Counted from the stretch's first letter, positions 31,952 through 40,009 are shown. The stretch is 40,009 bases of DNA from Bradyrhizobium uaiense (GCF_010811875.1 NZ_VKHP01000057.1:1-40009), one strand, 5' to 3'. Translations and numbers: made by a program. Notes: generated from the letters alone by a model not told the origin.

Positions 31952-32073
31952 GGGTAAGGTGAGGATGGAACGAAGCCGTGGTACGAACCGCCCCTAAGCG
32001 TCGGAATATTAGCATATTCGCGCGTTCCGCCTCTGGCACGGTGCGAGCAATTTGAGCTAGACACGTATCAAGG

Positions 32074-32112
32074 TAACAGGTGTGGCGATACGGAACGGCA
32101 CCACACCCTGTC
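32074..32112. terminator. imperfect hairpin between converging fixX and ahpD
   Basis: ACAGGTGTGG near 32075 pairs with CCACACCCTGT near 32102 with one bulged base and a loop of about 16 nt. It lies between convergent operons and could work in both directions; no T tract is clear. Confidence 0.35.
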
Positions 32113-32133
32113 GATCGGATGGCAGAGGAGGAA

Positions 32134-32682
32134 TCAGCCCGTTGCCTGGGATGGGCTCGGCCGAGCGGCCTCGATTGCAGTCGCCACTGACTGGACGATA
32201 GCAGCAGAGCGCACGGCAGTGAGGATCACTTCGGAGCTGACGCCCGCAGCTCTCAGTGTCTTCTCGTGGGCATCGATACAAGCACCGCATCCGTTTATGG
32301 CGGAGACAGCAAGTGACCATAGCTCGAAATCAGACTTGTCAACACCCGGACTGCCAATCACGTTCATGCGCAGCCGTGGCGGCATTGTCTTGTATTCCGG
32401 ATTGGAGGCGAGGTGAACGAAGCGGTAGTAGACATTGTTCATCGCCATCACAGCGGCGGCGGATTTCGCTGCGGCGATCGCCACGGGCGTCATGACGGCG
32501 GCCGCGGCGGATTCCATTGCGGCAATTACGTCTGCATTGCGGGTGGCAATTGCGCTCGCCAGCAGAAGCCCGTATTGCCGCTGCGGCGAGAGTGTCTCAT
32601 CGGCCATCAGGGAAGTCAGATTGAGCCTGACGTCCTTGGCGAAATCGGGGATCTTTTCGTTCAACTGTTCAATCGACGACAT
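32134..32682 (-). CDS. ahpD: AhpD-like alkylhydroperoxidase
   Basis: A 182-residue AhpD of the carboxymuconolactone decarboxylase-like fold. It has the redox site C132-x2-C135 with His139 (NGCGACIDAHEKTL). AhpD reduces AhpC in an NADH- and lipoamide-linked chain. Helical Ala-rich segments fit the family. ATG at 32682 lies 6 bases after the ahpC stop, so the two form an operon controlled by the -24/-12 promoter upstream of ahpC. Confidence 0.94.
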   Translation of the reverse strand: MSSIEQLNEKIPDFAKDVRLNLTSLMADETLSPQRQYGLLLASAIATRNADVIAAMESAAAAVMTPVAIAAAKSAAAVMAMNNVYYRFVHLASNPEYKTMPPRLRMNVIGSPGVDKSDFELWSLAVSAINGCGACIDAHEKTLRAAGVSSEVILTAVRSAAIVQSVATAIEAARPSPSQATG

Positions 32683-32688
32683 GCTGCC

Positions 32689-33243
32689 TCAAGCGACCTT
32701 CAGGACTTCGCCGCCGATTTCGCGATTGCAGGGACAGAGCTCGTCGGTTTGGAGAGCGTCCAGCACGCGTAGTGTGTCCTTGGGGCTGCGTCCGACGTTG
32801 AGATTGGTCGCGTAGACGTGCTGGATCGTGTTGGCGGGGTCAACAATATAGGTGTAGCGATACGCGACCCCTTCGGGGGAACGCACACCAAGGCCATCGA
32901 CCAAGGTCCCCTTCGTGTCGGCAAACTGCCAGATTGGCAGATTTTGCAAGCCGACATGTGAGCGTCGCCACGCAAGCTTGCAGAACTCGTTGTCAGTCGA
33001 GCCCCCCAGTATCACTGCATCGCGGTCAACGAATTCCTTGGAAAGCCGGGCAAACTCGGCGATTTCGGTCGGACAGACGAAGGTAAAGTCCTTGGGATAG
33101 AAGAAGATGATCTTCCATTTTTCTGGAAAGCTAGCTTCGGTCAATGTCTCGAATGCACTCTGCCCATTTTCTTCGTGCGCGTGAAAGCCAGGCTTCACGC
33201 CTGTGATCTCGAACGGCGGCAATTGACTTCCAATTCCAAGCAT
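32689..33243 (-). CDS. ahpC: AhpC-type peroxiredoxin
   Basis: A 184-residue 2-Cys peroxiredoxin reducing peroxides. The peroxidatic cysteine is C57 (KDFTFVCPTEIAEF), the resolving cysteine is in ELCPCNREIGGE (C170 or C172), and the family end GGEVLKV is present. I chose ATG at 33243 (GAGGACC upstream) over the in-frame start at 33282. An RpoN-type promoter 49 bases upstream suggests coexpression with nif genes, fitting peroxide stress in nodules. Confidence 0.95.
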   Translation of the reverse strand: MLGIGSQLPPFEITGVKPGFHAHEENGQSAFETLTEASFPEKWKIIFFYPKDFTFVCPTEIAEFARLSKEFVDRDAVILGGSTDNEFCKLAWRRSHVGLQNLPIWQFADTKGTLVDGLGVRSPEGVAYRYTYIVDPANTIQHVYATNLNVGRSPKDTLRVLDALQTDELCPCNREIGGEVLKVA

Positions 33244-33291
33244 GCGGTCCTCACACGTTTGTTTTCCGGACATGGTGACCACGCTGATGAA

Positions 33292-33306
33292 GCAAACGAT
33301 ATGCCA
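33292..33306 (-). promoter_or_regulatory. RpoN (-24/-12) promoter of ahpCD
   Basis: On the minus strand TGGCATATCGTTTGC has TGG, TTGC and 10-base GG/GC spacing, ending 48 bases before the ahpC start. No TGT-N10-ACA element was found upstream within 200 bases. Confidence 0.78.
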
Positions 33307-34664
33307 TCAGTTTCAAGAGCCGATTGTCCCTAGTTGCGCCGCGCAGCGGCTTGGCTGCGAGATTTCCCCTCGCGCATTAAGCCCGCTCGAAACGGCAGGA
33401 GCTCACCAAGCTGCAAGGATTTGCCGCACCCGAAACGAGAATGATAACCGACCAGGCTCGCGGCGGCAGCAACGAAGGCATGAAGTCTACGTAGCGTCAG
33501 GTTGTAGAGCTTCAATCGTACATGCGGCATGGCGCTGAGGCTTCGTGAGCACGAGGAGAGGCTTCAGTATGTCAGGTCCTTTTATGGTGCGCGGGAGTAT
33601 GCGCTGTGCAGGTACGACCCGGTTGGTTGTAGCTAATGTGAGACGTAAACTGAAGGGTCGAGACAAGGCAGAATCTGCAGTGCTAGTAGCAGATCCGGGG
33701 GGCAGCGGTAATGGCGCGGCCCGCTTTCTATCGCGATGTGCCGCATGCGACCCTAGCCGGGCGGGTGCCCGAACGCCTTGCTTTTCGAATGACAAGTATC
33801 TGGCTTTCGTTTCTCCTGGTTGTTTTGAGAGTATCCAGCAAGCACCTATTGCCTTGGAGGCCGGAGCACGCTCTGCAGCAGCCAGGGCCGGGCAGATAAG
33901 AGTGATGCGTGCGCCCAGGGAGGAGCGCGAGGACAGTCGCTTTTGTTCAATTTGACGAGCTTGGCGTCCGGCTTCCTTAGGCCGGAGGCTCCGTGATTAG
34001 TGCACCGGAGCGCGAGCTGGTGCAGCTGTGAAGAGTCATCTTATCGAAGGAGAATGGTGTGGAACCGGTCTATAACGATCCGAACTATTGGATGTTGGTA
34101 CGCTGAGCAGCAGGAGTTGCAGCGCGCGCAACAAGAAGCAGAGGTCGGTCGACTTCCTGTTCTTGCCGGTCAATGATGCCAGCGCGACGGACCTCGATCA
34201 TGCGGCTCCCATTGGTCGTTGTTGCCGCTGGACCGCCGCGATCGCGCCAGGCCGGTTGCCCACCACTACGACTCCGCGCAGGGATACAACGACACACCTG
34301 CAGCAATGCTCGTAGCGCGGATGGCTGCAAGACGCCTCCGTACGCCAGCAGGGGAACGGCTATGATTGCGGTGTCTTTGTGGTCGACGGGACGCGGGCGC
34401 TGGTCAGGCGGTCGGCGGGAAGACGGCAGCCAGATCTGAACCTTAGCGACCTCGTCGTCGATCGGCAGGCACTGCAGAACAGACTGAGGGGCTGATGTCG
34501 GCTTCAACCGAATAGCGTGCGCAGCTGCTTGAACTGCGACTCCCCGCCGATTAAACGTCCGCAATCGGAGCGTTCGCAAAGCATAATGCATCATGGTGTC
34601 TCGTAACGAGGAGCGGAGGCCCGAGCTAAGGCTGTTTTCAGAGACGGCGAAGGAGCCCGACGGG
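33307..34664. other. gene-poor region between ahpC and the mod operon
   Basis: About 1.36 kb without a convincing gene. A frame with a good ribosome binding site (AGGAGAGG before ATG 33569) runs 128 codons to 33955 but resembles nothing known to me. A very short frame with AAGGAGA at about 34060 (VEPVYNDPNYWMLVR, ending 34107) looks like the truncated start of a gene. An 18-bp dispersed repeat lies at 33490-33507. The region looks like decayed accessory DNA. Confidence 0.45.
33490..33507. repeat. dispersed 18-bp repeat, copy 1
   Basis: CGTAGCGTCAGGTTGTAG is identical to 39026-39043. Similarity extends weakly leftward (GC-x-TGAA). It may be the end of a lost mobile element. Confidence 0.6.
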
Positions 34665-35300
34665 CTATTTCGGAGCGGACGTATCCGCTGGTCGTATAGT
34701 CGTCATCAAACGCTCCGGTATCATAGTACCTAAATCTTCGCGGCTGGAGATGAAAGCCCAGCTGTGCCCTAGGCGCGAGGGGAAATCGCGCCACCATCGC
34801 TGAACGATTTGGCGACCGCAAAGTAGCAACGTGCCAACATCACCCGTGCAAGTTCGCCGGGCGGCAAGGCATGTAACTAGAACGGCTATCATAGGTGGTA
34901 CGCCACGGCCAATTGGGTTAGCGAATTCGGCGCGCAGGCTGCCGCCAGCTGCTTGCTGCCGGCAAAATGTGCTCGTCGCGAGGAGATTGACCAGGTGGCG
35001 AAGCGCTCGGGAAACGATAGCTGCGGCCTTCGCAAGTCCACTTGTATCGAGCTTATAAGACAAGACTGCGCTGCCGACTTGCTCGCAAATCGAGATTTGT
35101 TGCCCTGACGTAATGTCCCCTCCGACCAAGCAGGGCGTACCGTGTGCGCCCGCCAAACGTCGCCGGATGATGCCGCCGACGCGTACGCCTCGCCGCGTGA
35201 GATCCTGGGCCAAATCGGCCTGCTGCATATCTACATTGTCTGGCCAGTCGAACACGGCCGCAATATGCTTCGGATCTATCTCATCAAGATTGCCGCTCAC
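34665..35300 (-). CDS. DUF2478 family protein of the molybdate-transport operon
   Basis: A 211-residue protein. IAAVFDWPDNVDMQQADLAQ then DLTRRGVRVGGII matches the P-loop-less NTPase-like start of DUF2478 proteins, which are found beside mod genes. ITSGQQISICEQVGSAVLSY, KLDTSGLAKAA and the AAGGSLRAEF-IGRGVPPMIAV segments fit the rest of the domain. The usual N-x-FGK-x-E motif is changed to TSTFCRQQAAGG, and the last 35 residues are atypical, so it may be diverging. GTG 35300 overlaps the modC end by 17 bases. Confidence 0.65.
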   Translation of the reverse strand: MSGNLDEIDPKHIAAVFDWPDNVDMQQADLAQDLTRRGVRVGGIIRRRLAGAHGTPCLVGGDITSGQQISICEQVGSAVLSYKLDTSGLAKAAAIVSRALRHLVNLLATSTFCRQQAAGGSLRAEFANPIGRGVPPMIAVLVTCLAARRTCTGDVGTLLLCGRQIVQRWWRDFPSRLGHSWAFISSREDLGTMIPERLMTTIRPADTSAPK

Positions 35301-36480
35301 TGTCGTACTCCGATTGCTGTTCGTTTCTCGTATCGGCGCTCGTCTGTCGAACGCCTCCTGCTGATGTGGAAGGCCTTACGAGCAACCGCTCTGGGACTAC
35401 GACCGGCAAGGCGCGCGCGACCTCGGCGAATACGTCAGTGCCATTGCTGAGCCGTAGCGCATCAAAGGAGCGACGCGGGATGCGGGCCAGAAGCGGTACG
35501 CCCGAACGGCCAGTTTCGAGGGCCAGGACCAAGGTGACCTCGGCATCGTCGAACGGCAGAGAAGCCTTGATGCGTGCCGGAAAAACATTGAGGATAGAGC
35601 TGGCGCGCGGCGGCTCGCAAGCGATGCTGACATCGTCGGCTGCGACGCGCAGCCGCAGCTGCGCGCCCGGCCTAAGAGGCGCTCCAGGGATCAACAGGCG
35701 CGCTCCTTTGAGGCGGAGGATGACGAGCCCATAGCGCCCGTCATAGCCGCCGACCACGGTATCAAGGCAGACCGCCGCACCGCCGCGCGCGGCAAGCGCC
35801 GGGGCGCTCTGAACGACATTGAGTGGCCCGGCCGCAGTCACAATGCCATCTTTCATCATGACGAGATGATCGGCAAAGCGCTCGATGTCAGCCATGTCGT
35901 GGCTGACATAGATCATGGGCAATGGGAGCTTTTCCCGCATGAGCTCGAGAAATGTCAAAATTTCGCATTTGGCGGAGCGGTCGAGCAAAGTGAGCGGGTC
36001 GTCAAGCAAAAGTAGTCGAGGTTGTGCTAGCAGCGCACTGCCCAGGGCAAGGCGCTGTCGCTCGGCGCCAGAAAGATGCGATGGCGAACGCTCGAGCAGT
36101 GGGGCAAGGGCGAGCAATTCGACCACCCCATCAAAATCGATCAGTGTCGGTTTCGATTTCGATGCGTTGAACAGAAGGGTACGCTTGACGGAAAAATTAG
36201 AAAAAAGAATTGGGCGCTGGAATACATAAGCGACCGGACGCAGATGAGGCGGCCGAAACGTCGTTTGATCTTGCCAAATCTCACCATCGATTGCGCAAAA
36301 TCCATCCGGCAGACGCTGCACGCCGGCGATGCAGCGTGCGACCGCGGTCTTGCCGCAGCCAGGCGGCCCGAAAATTGCCGTGACGCCTTTCGCGGGTACG
36401 CTAAATTGGGCCACTAACGGGATGTTTGCGATAGAGCCGTTGAAGGCGAATTCGATAAAGCCAGGTTTTGCTTCTCTCAC
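35284..36480 (-). CDS. modC: ModC-like molybdate ABC transporter ATP-binding protein
   Basis: A 398-residue ABC ATPase with a C-terminal TOBE-like part (about residues 270-350), as in ModC. Walker A is GPPGCGKTAVA, the Q-loop VFQRPILF, signature HLSGAERQRLALGSAL (LSGAE instead of LSGGE), Walker B LLLLDDPLTLLD and H-loop YVSHD. The catalytic Glu after Walker B is Asp, which is unusual. ModC drives molybdate uptake for FeMo-co. GTG 36480 overlaps the upstream gene stop (GTGA). No modA or modB is recognised in the window, so it may serve permeases encoded elsewhere. Confidence 0.88.
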   Translation of the reverse strand: MREAKPGFIEFAFNGSIANIPLVAQFSVPAKGVTAIFGPPGCGKTAVARCIAGVQRLPDGFCAIDGEIWQDQTTFRPPHLRPVAYVFQRPILFSNFSVKRTLLFNASKSKPTLIDFDGVVELLALAPLLERSPSHLSGAERQRLALGSALLAQPRLLLLDDPLTLLDRSAKCEILTFLELMREKLPLPMIYVSHDMADIERFADHLVMMKDGIVTAAGPLNVVQSAPALAARGGAAVCLDTVVGGYDGRYGLVILRLKGARLLIPGAPLRPGAQLRLRVAADDVSIACEPPRASSILNVFPARIKASLPFDDAEVTLVLALETGRSGVPLLARIPRRSFDALRLSNGTDVFAEVARALPVVVPERLLVRPSTSAGGVRQTSADTRNEQQSEYDSERQS

Positions 36481-37004
36481 GTGCCCGCGCCTGTGATGTA
36501 TCTTTCTACCAAGATCACGAGCAGCATCGCCGCGATCACCATGCCTCCGAGAGTCCAGTCTGTTGCGTTCCAGCGCGGTGTCTCCTCCCCAAGGGGGCCA
36601 TAACGCGTGGCTGCGGCATTACAGATCGATGGTGTCACGATAAGCGGCTTGTTGAGTATCTCCGAGCCGTCGATGATCGAGGCAATCGGACGCTGCCCTG
36701 CGCGCTTGCCGATCACGCAGGGAGAGCCCAATTCCAGCATCGTGGAATGCTCAGCCGGCTTGGCCGGGTGGCCGAGGGTGTTCGTTGCAAGCTGAATCGG
36801 CGCCGCTTGTGATGTTTGACGGGAAGGCTGTCGGCTCGCGCCAGAGCTCAAGATTGGCTCCGCGGCCGAAATCCCCTCCCATGACGCCATAGTTTTGGTG
36901 GCAGATGTGAAGGCTACGCCGGCGCCCCAAATCGTGGCTTCTGCGCTCCCGGGTGCAAGCAGCATCAACGTCAGATCGATCAAGATCAACCGGATAAGCC
37001 TCAT
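36477..37004 (-). CDS. hypothetical signal-peptide protein with C-terminal membrane span, upstream of modC
   Basis: A 175-residue protein with an N-terminal signal (MRLIRLILIDLTLMLLAPGS-AEA), a Ser/Ala/Pro-rich middle and a C-terminal hydrophobic span (WTLGGMVIAAMLLVILVERY). I do not recognise a family; the position suggests a remnant or replacement of modA/modB, which is inference. ATG 37004 has GGAG 6 nt upstream and follows a -24/-12 promoter match by about 60 bases. Its stop overlaps the modC start by 4 nt, so translation is coupled. Confidence 0.6.
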   Translation of the reverse strand: MRLIRLILIDLTLMLLAPGSAEATIWGAGVAFTSATKTMASWEGISAAEPILSSGASRQPSRQTSQAAPIQLATNTLGHPAKPAEHSTMLELGSPCVIGKRAGQRPIASIIDGSEILNKPLIVTPSICNAAATRYGPLGEETPRWNATDWTLGGMVIAAMLLVILVERYITGAGT

Positions 37005-37454
37005 CTTTGACTCCGCGTCCGCTGCGGCGGCCTTCTTCGCGCCAGCACGCTAATCCTTGCCCAGCAATCCGTGTGCCGTTGCTGGGAATATGGTGCGCGG
37101 CTGGCGTGACAAAGGGGCTTCGCATCGGTCTCCGCCCGACGTCAAAGATGGTCGTATCTTATGGTAGGGTTTTGGACGCTCGCGTCATCAACCGCACATG
37201 CAGGGCGATGAGATGGGAGCTGGGCGGGGTACCATCGTCACTTGCGCTTTGGAGATGGTGCGTTGGCGAACAGGCGACCGTCAAACTCGCTAATAACGCA
37301 TAAAGCGATATGATCCAGTTTGTCAGACCTGATCCCCCGGAGGAGAAGGTCGGCTCATTCGCAACCTGGGGAGCTTGACTTGGCTGTCTAGAAGCTTTCG
37401 TGCTCGAGCTCCTGCGTTCTCGCTAATCACACGGAGTGTTGCGATCGTGACGGC
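37005..37454. other. intergenic region upstream of the mod operon
   Basis: About 450 bases between the ccp end and the mod operon; it holds the candidate RpoN promoter at 37064-37078. No gene or clear ccp terminator was seen. Confidence 0.5.
37064..37078 (-). promoter_or_regulatory. candidate RpoN promoter of the modC operon
   Basis: On the minus strand CGGCACACGGATTGC has GGCAC, TTGC and 10-base spacing; only the first T is C. It would give a leader of about 48 nt. No TGT-N10-ACA was found upstream. Confidence 0.65.
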
Positions 37455-38525
37455 CTATTTGTCTAAAGAGGGCCTTGGGGTGACGTTGGTGCGTGTGGGC
37501 AGTATCGGATAGTCGATCTTCGGAAACTGCCCGGTAAGCGAGTTTAGAAAGGCGACAATTTCGTCAGTTTCTTTGTCACTCAGTTTTATACCGAGTTGAA
37601 CCTCACTCATCACGCCAACCGCTTGTTTGAGGCTCCAGACCTGACCGGAATGGAAGTAGGGAGACCGCAATGCGACGTTACGCAATGGCGCGGAGCGGAA
37701 AACATACTCATCGCTAAGATTCTTAGTGAGGGCAAAGCGTCCCCTATCGTCTCTCGGAAGCAAGTTTGCGGCGGGCCTTTCAATCACGCCGAACGGGAAG
37801 TAATCCTGTCCACCGACATTAATTCCGTTGTGGCAAGAGGAGCATCCCTTTTCGATGAATAGCTTTAGCCCGGCTTTTTGGTGGTCACTGAGAGCATATC
37901 CATCGCCCTCAAGGTACTGATCGAAGGGGGCGGCGGGTGTGATCAAGGTCGCCTCGAAAGCCTCGATGGCCTTGGCAAAATTTGCAAAGGTAACGGGCGC
38001 CGCATCGTTGGGGAACGCCTTACTGAACATAACGACATATTCCGTCATTGAGTTCAACGTGCTGAGCACGCGATCGGGCGTCGCATTCATTTCGACTCCG
38101 GCCTGGATAGGTCCCGCGGCCTGCGCCTTGAGGTCTGCCGCGCGCCCGTCCCAGAACTGTGCCACGTTGAAGACCGCGTTGAAGACGGTTGGCGCGCGAC
38201 GTGTACCCTGTTGCCAGCGATGACCGATCGAAGTCGGACCGGCATCTACCCCGCCCATCCCAACGTTATGACACGTGTTGCAGCTAATGACCTCGCTCGC
38301 CGAAAGCCTCGGATCGAAGAACAAGGATTTGCCAAGGGTGATCTTTTCGTGAGTGATCGGGTTGTCCTTCACCGCTGGAACCATTGAGGGGATCGGCTTG
38401 AATAGTCGCCTGGCGGCGCTCATTAGATCATCATTGGCACCTGCCGCTGACGAAACCAGAATGGCAATAGCCACGACAAATGGCTTGCCTACGATGTAAA
38501 GCCCGTCTGCCGCTGGTTTCCTCAT
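37455..38525 (-). CDS. di-heme cytochrome c peroxidase (MauG/CcpA family)
   Basis: A 356-residue periplasmic protein with a signal peptide (about MRKPAADGLYIVGKPFVVAI then AILVSSAAGA). Heme motifs are C82-x2-C85-H86 (SCNTCHNVG) and C228-x2-C231-H232 (GCSSCHNG). The first-heme domain has FWDGRAADLKAQAAGP and the end has LRNVALRSPYFHSGQVWSLK. It reduces hydrogen peroxide with electrons from cytochrome c. ATG at 38525 (GAGG upstream) is chosen over 38612. A consensus RpoN promoter lies about 150 bases upstream. Confidence 0.93.
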   Translation of the reverse strand: MRKPAADGLYIVGKPFVVAIAILVSSAAGANDDLMSAARRLFKPIPSMVPAVKDNPITHEKITLGKSLFFDPRLSASEVISCNTCHNVGMGGVDAGPTSIGHRWQQGTRRAPTVFNAVFNVAQFWDGRAADLKAQAAGPIQAGVEMNATPDRVLSTLNSMTEYVVMFSKAFPNDAAPVTFANFAKAIEAFEATLITPAAPFDQYLEGDGYALSDHQKAGLKLFIEKGCSSCHNGINVGGQDYFPFGVIERPAANLLPRDDRGRFALTKNLSDEYVFRSAPLRNVALRSPYFHSGQVWSLKQAVGVMSEVQLGIKLSDKETDEIVAFLNSLTGQFPKIDYPILPTRTNVTPRPSLDK

Positions 38526-38673
38526 ATTAAGCCTCGTTCGTCGTAGATTATGCAATCGCGAACATAGAGCGGTGCGCGCGAGGCAGTCCGTCCGAAGAAC
38601 GACTCGCAGCAATCAACGACGAATGATATCTTCAGCGTTGCGGCTAGGCTGCGCCCAGCTCGCGCGCCGAGTA

Positions 38674-38688
38674 GCAACTGCCGTGCCA
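38674..38688 (-). promoter_or_regulatory. RpoN (-24/-12) promoter of the cytochrome c peroxidase gene
   Basis: On the minus strand TGGCACGGCAGTTGC is a full consensus (TGGCACG-N4-TTGC), nearly the same as the nifH promoter. It predicts a leader of about 135 nt. No TGT-N10-ACA was found nearby upstream. Confidence 0.85.
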
Positions 38689-39344
38689 ACGGGGCTCAAG
38701 GTCGAAGCCGCTGAGCTGGGGTCGAGCAGTTGCAAACCTGGAATAGCAGCAAGCAATCTAAGCCTGCGGAATCCACGGTAAGATCATTGGCTCGGACGAC
38801 GAACAAGCCAGCCGACTCGGCGACAACTTCTCGCCGATCGTCCCAGCGGGTGTCCTTTGCGCCTTCAATCTCAACACCAAGCCGAGCGATCATCGACCAA
38901 CACCGGTGACGTATCGTACACTGAACCGGTGAAGCGTGCAGCTGGCGGGAGTTCGTCCACAATGCGGATGTGCCTGTCTCAGGGCGTATTTATGCTCGCT
39001 AGACGCTCAAAATGCTTGAATCGATCGTAGCGTCAGGTTGTAGGCATTGCGAAGTAGAACTCTCGCACCAGGGGACGCCACATTGGGAACTAGCTTCGCG
39101 AATGTCACAAAGGCTGGAGCGCATTGCGCGCGCTGCAAAGCGCAACCGACCTCTCGGTCTTCGCAGTGAACGTGTTGCGCGTAGTGAGACGATGATTCGG
39201 GAGACCGTAATGATTGCGGCGGCGCCACGACGGCTGCTGCCGAGCTGCCGCCTGGTTCCTGGTAAACAGATGATGCTCGTTGGGAAAATAACAATAGTGA
39301 AGGATATGCGGCTTAAGAAGGGTTTGGTGAATCAAGAGCGACGA
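38689..39344. other. gene-poor region
   Basis: About 650 bases without a convincing gene. It contains copy 2 of the dispersed 18-bp repeat (39026-39043). An open frame (39012-39344) upstream of the Cys-rich gene has no family resemblance. Confidence 0.4.
39026..39043. repeat. dispersed 18-bp repeat, copy 2
   Basis: CGTAGCGTCAGGTTGTAG, identical to 33490-33507 and in the same orientation, 5.5 kb away. Confidence 0.6.
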
Positions 39345-39659
39345 ATGGGGTGGACTTACAATGGCCGCTGCGCAACTACCCTTGCTGCGATCGCGATCGC
39401 AGCCATGTGGTGCACAGGATACGCTTGCGCGCGAGATCGGCGGGCCGAAGAGGTCCTCACGTCGTGCAGACCAGACGTAATGCGCTTCTGTGAGCGCTTC
39501 ACAGGACGGAGGGATGTAGACGCAGCCATGTTTTGTCTTAGGGACAATTTCAAAAGCTTGGGCGTCGAATGTCGCCGCGCGATGCCAATTGCGGCGGACA
39601 GAAACGCCGGACCGAAACGACGCCTCAATAGGGTTCCGATCGTCCTTCATCGACAGTGA
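39345..39659 (+). CDS. small secreted Cys-rich protein
   Basis: A 104-residue protein with a likely signal peptide (hydrophobic TTLAAIAIAAMWCTGYACA) and a mature domain with spaced cysteines: EEVLTSCRPDVMRFCERFTG, then AAMFCLRDNFKSLGVECRRA. The C-x6-C-x14-C-x11-C pattern with SCRPDVMRFC resembles small periplasmic Cys-rich repeat proteins common in Bradyrhizobium. The function is unknown. The start is uncertain: ATG 39345 gives a normal signal peptide, and ATG 39306 (MRLKKG...) is possible. It has no operon partner. Confidence 0.7.
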   Translation: MGWTYNGRCATTLAAIAIAAMWCTGYACARDRRAEEVLTSCRPDVMRFCERFTGRRDVDAAMFCLRDNFKSLGVECRRAMPIAADRNAGPKRRLNRVPIVLHRQ

Positions 39660-40009
39660 GCCGTTCGAGCAGAAGTTACAGAGGTTGACGCACGGTGCCG
39701 TGTTCCAGGCTGATTGGCGCCGGACTTTGACCAGCTTGCTGTTCGAAAGTCTATCGCGCTGGAACGTCACGCTACCGAGTCGGAGCTCATCCAACCGCGG
39801 CACTGGGCTTCGATTGACCTCGTTCGGCGATCGACTGGGCCACCACGCGTGTTACGAGGTCATGGTATAGCGCGACAATCAGGGGTTCTTCCGCATATTT
39901 GGTGCAGGGTGCAGGATTCACGGACGGTGCGAATACGGGCATAAGGTCGGAATCGCAGTTGACGCCGTGATTCGCCTTGCTCCAAACCTTCCGCTCACTG
40001 GTTTCCCCC
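39660..40009. other. right edge of the window
   Basis: About 350 bases. Open frames present have no recognisable family, start or promoter. Nothing supported. Confidence 0.4.

Noticed and set aside
33545..33955. 136-codon plus-strand frame after ahpC
   Set aside because: It has a fair ribosome binding site but low-complexity Arg/Ala content and no recognisable domain; left as unsupported.
39063..39088. Possible -24/-12 site upstream of the Cys-rich gene
   Set aside because: GGGAACTAGCTTCGC has the spacing but neither TGG nor TTGC.
1..40009. CRISPR arrays, tRNA, rRNA or intact transposase genes
   Set aside because: None seen on either strand; no regular repeat-spacer pattern or transposase motif was found by eye.

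Overview
The window is a stretch of a Bradyrhizobium-type symbiosis island. Evidence: NifH, NifD and NifK closely match the rhizobial type; FixBCX, FixU, a NopP-like type III effector and an FNR/FixK palindrome are present; NifA-type upstream elements (TGT-N10-ACA) are paired with -24/-12 (RpoN) promoters; the DNA is GC-rich with many decayed stretches between genes. The gene order (nifD-K-E-N-X, nopP, nifS, fixU, nifB, frxA, nifZ, nifH, nifQ, nifW, fixBCX, ahpC) agrees with what I recall of soybean Bradyrhizobium. NifH differs at several residues from the B. diazoefficiens sequence I remember, so this is probably another strain. Species is not determined.

Layout. 1-547: the 3' end of nifD on the plus strand preceded by a head-to-head inverted copy of nifD (fold-back; real rearrangement or assembly artefact). 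613-6707: nifK, nifE (with a C-terminal BFD-like Cys domain), nifN, nifX, two small nifX-associated genes and a 2x[4Fe-4S] ferredoxin, tightly packed. 7124-7981: nopP-like effector with its own terminator. 8685-9680: a Rieske protein and an opposite-strand orphan gene. 9826-12863: a NifA/RpoN promoter and a translationally coupled operon iscA-(degenerate nfu)-nifS-fixU-(SIR2-like gene). 13018-14999: NifA/RpoN promoter, nifB and frxA. 15000-16340: decayed coding DNA. 16341-18775: two NifZ-domain genes, two small genes and a DegT-family aminotransferase homologue without its PLP lysine. 19110-21372: a small gene, a second Rieske protein, a structured and repeat-bearing region with another NifA/RpoN promoter, and a thioredoxin-fold [2Fe-2S] ferredoxin. 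21928-23535 (minus): an OmpW-like porin behind a FixK box, and nifO. 23806-28213: nifH, nifQ, nifV and nifW. 28316-31951: an RpoN promoter, a roughly 750-nt leader holding a probable fixA remnant, then fixB, fixC and fixX. 32134-38525 (minus): ahpC-ahpD, a molybdate-transport-related operon (small membrane protein, modC, DUF2478) and a di-heme cytochrome c peroxidase. Each of these three minus-strand units has a -24/-12 promoter match. 39345-39659: a small secreted Cys-rich protein.

How it works together. The nif genes encode nitrogenase structural proteins (H, D, K), FeMo-cofactor assembly (E, N, X, B, Q, V), Fe-S supply (S, IscA, Nfu-like) and maturation (Z, W, T/U, O). FixBCX and the ferredoxins form the electron supply. 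The shared promoter type suggests that peroxide defence (AhpCD, cytochrome c peroxidase) and molybdenum uptake (ModC operon) belong to the same low-oxygen NifA regulon. The least expected items are the lysine-less aminotransferase homologue and the SIR2-like protein inside nif operons, the one-cysteine Nfu-like protein, the fixA relic in the fixBCX leader and the nifD fold-back.
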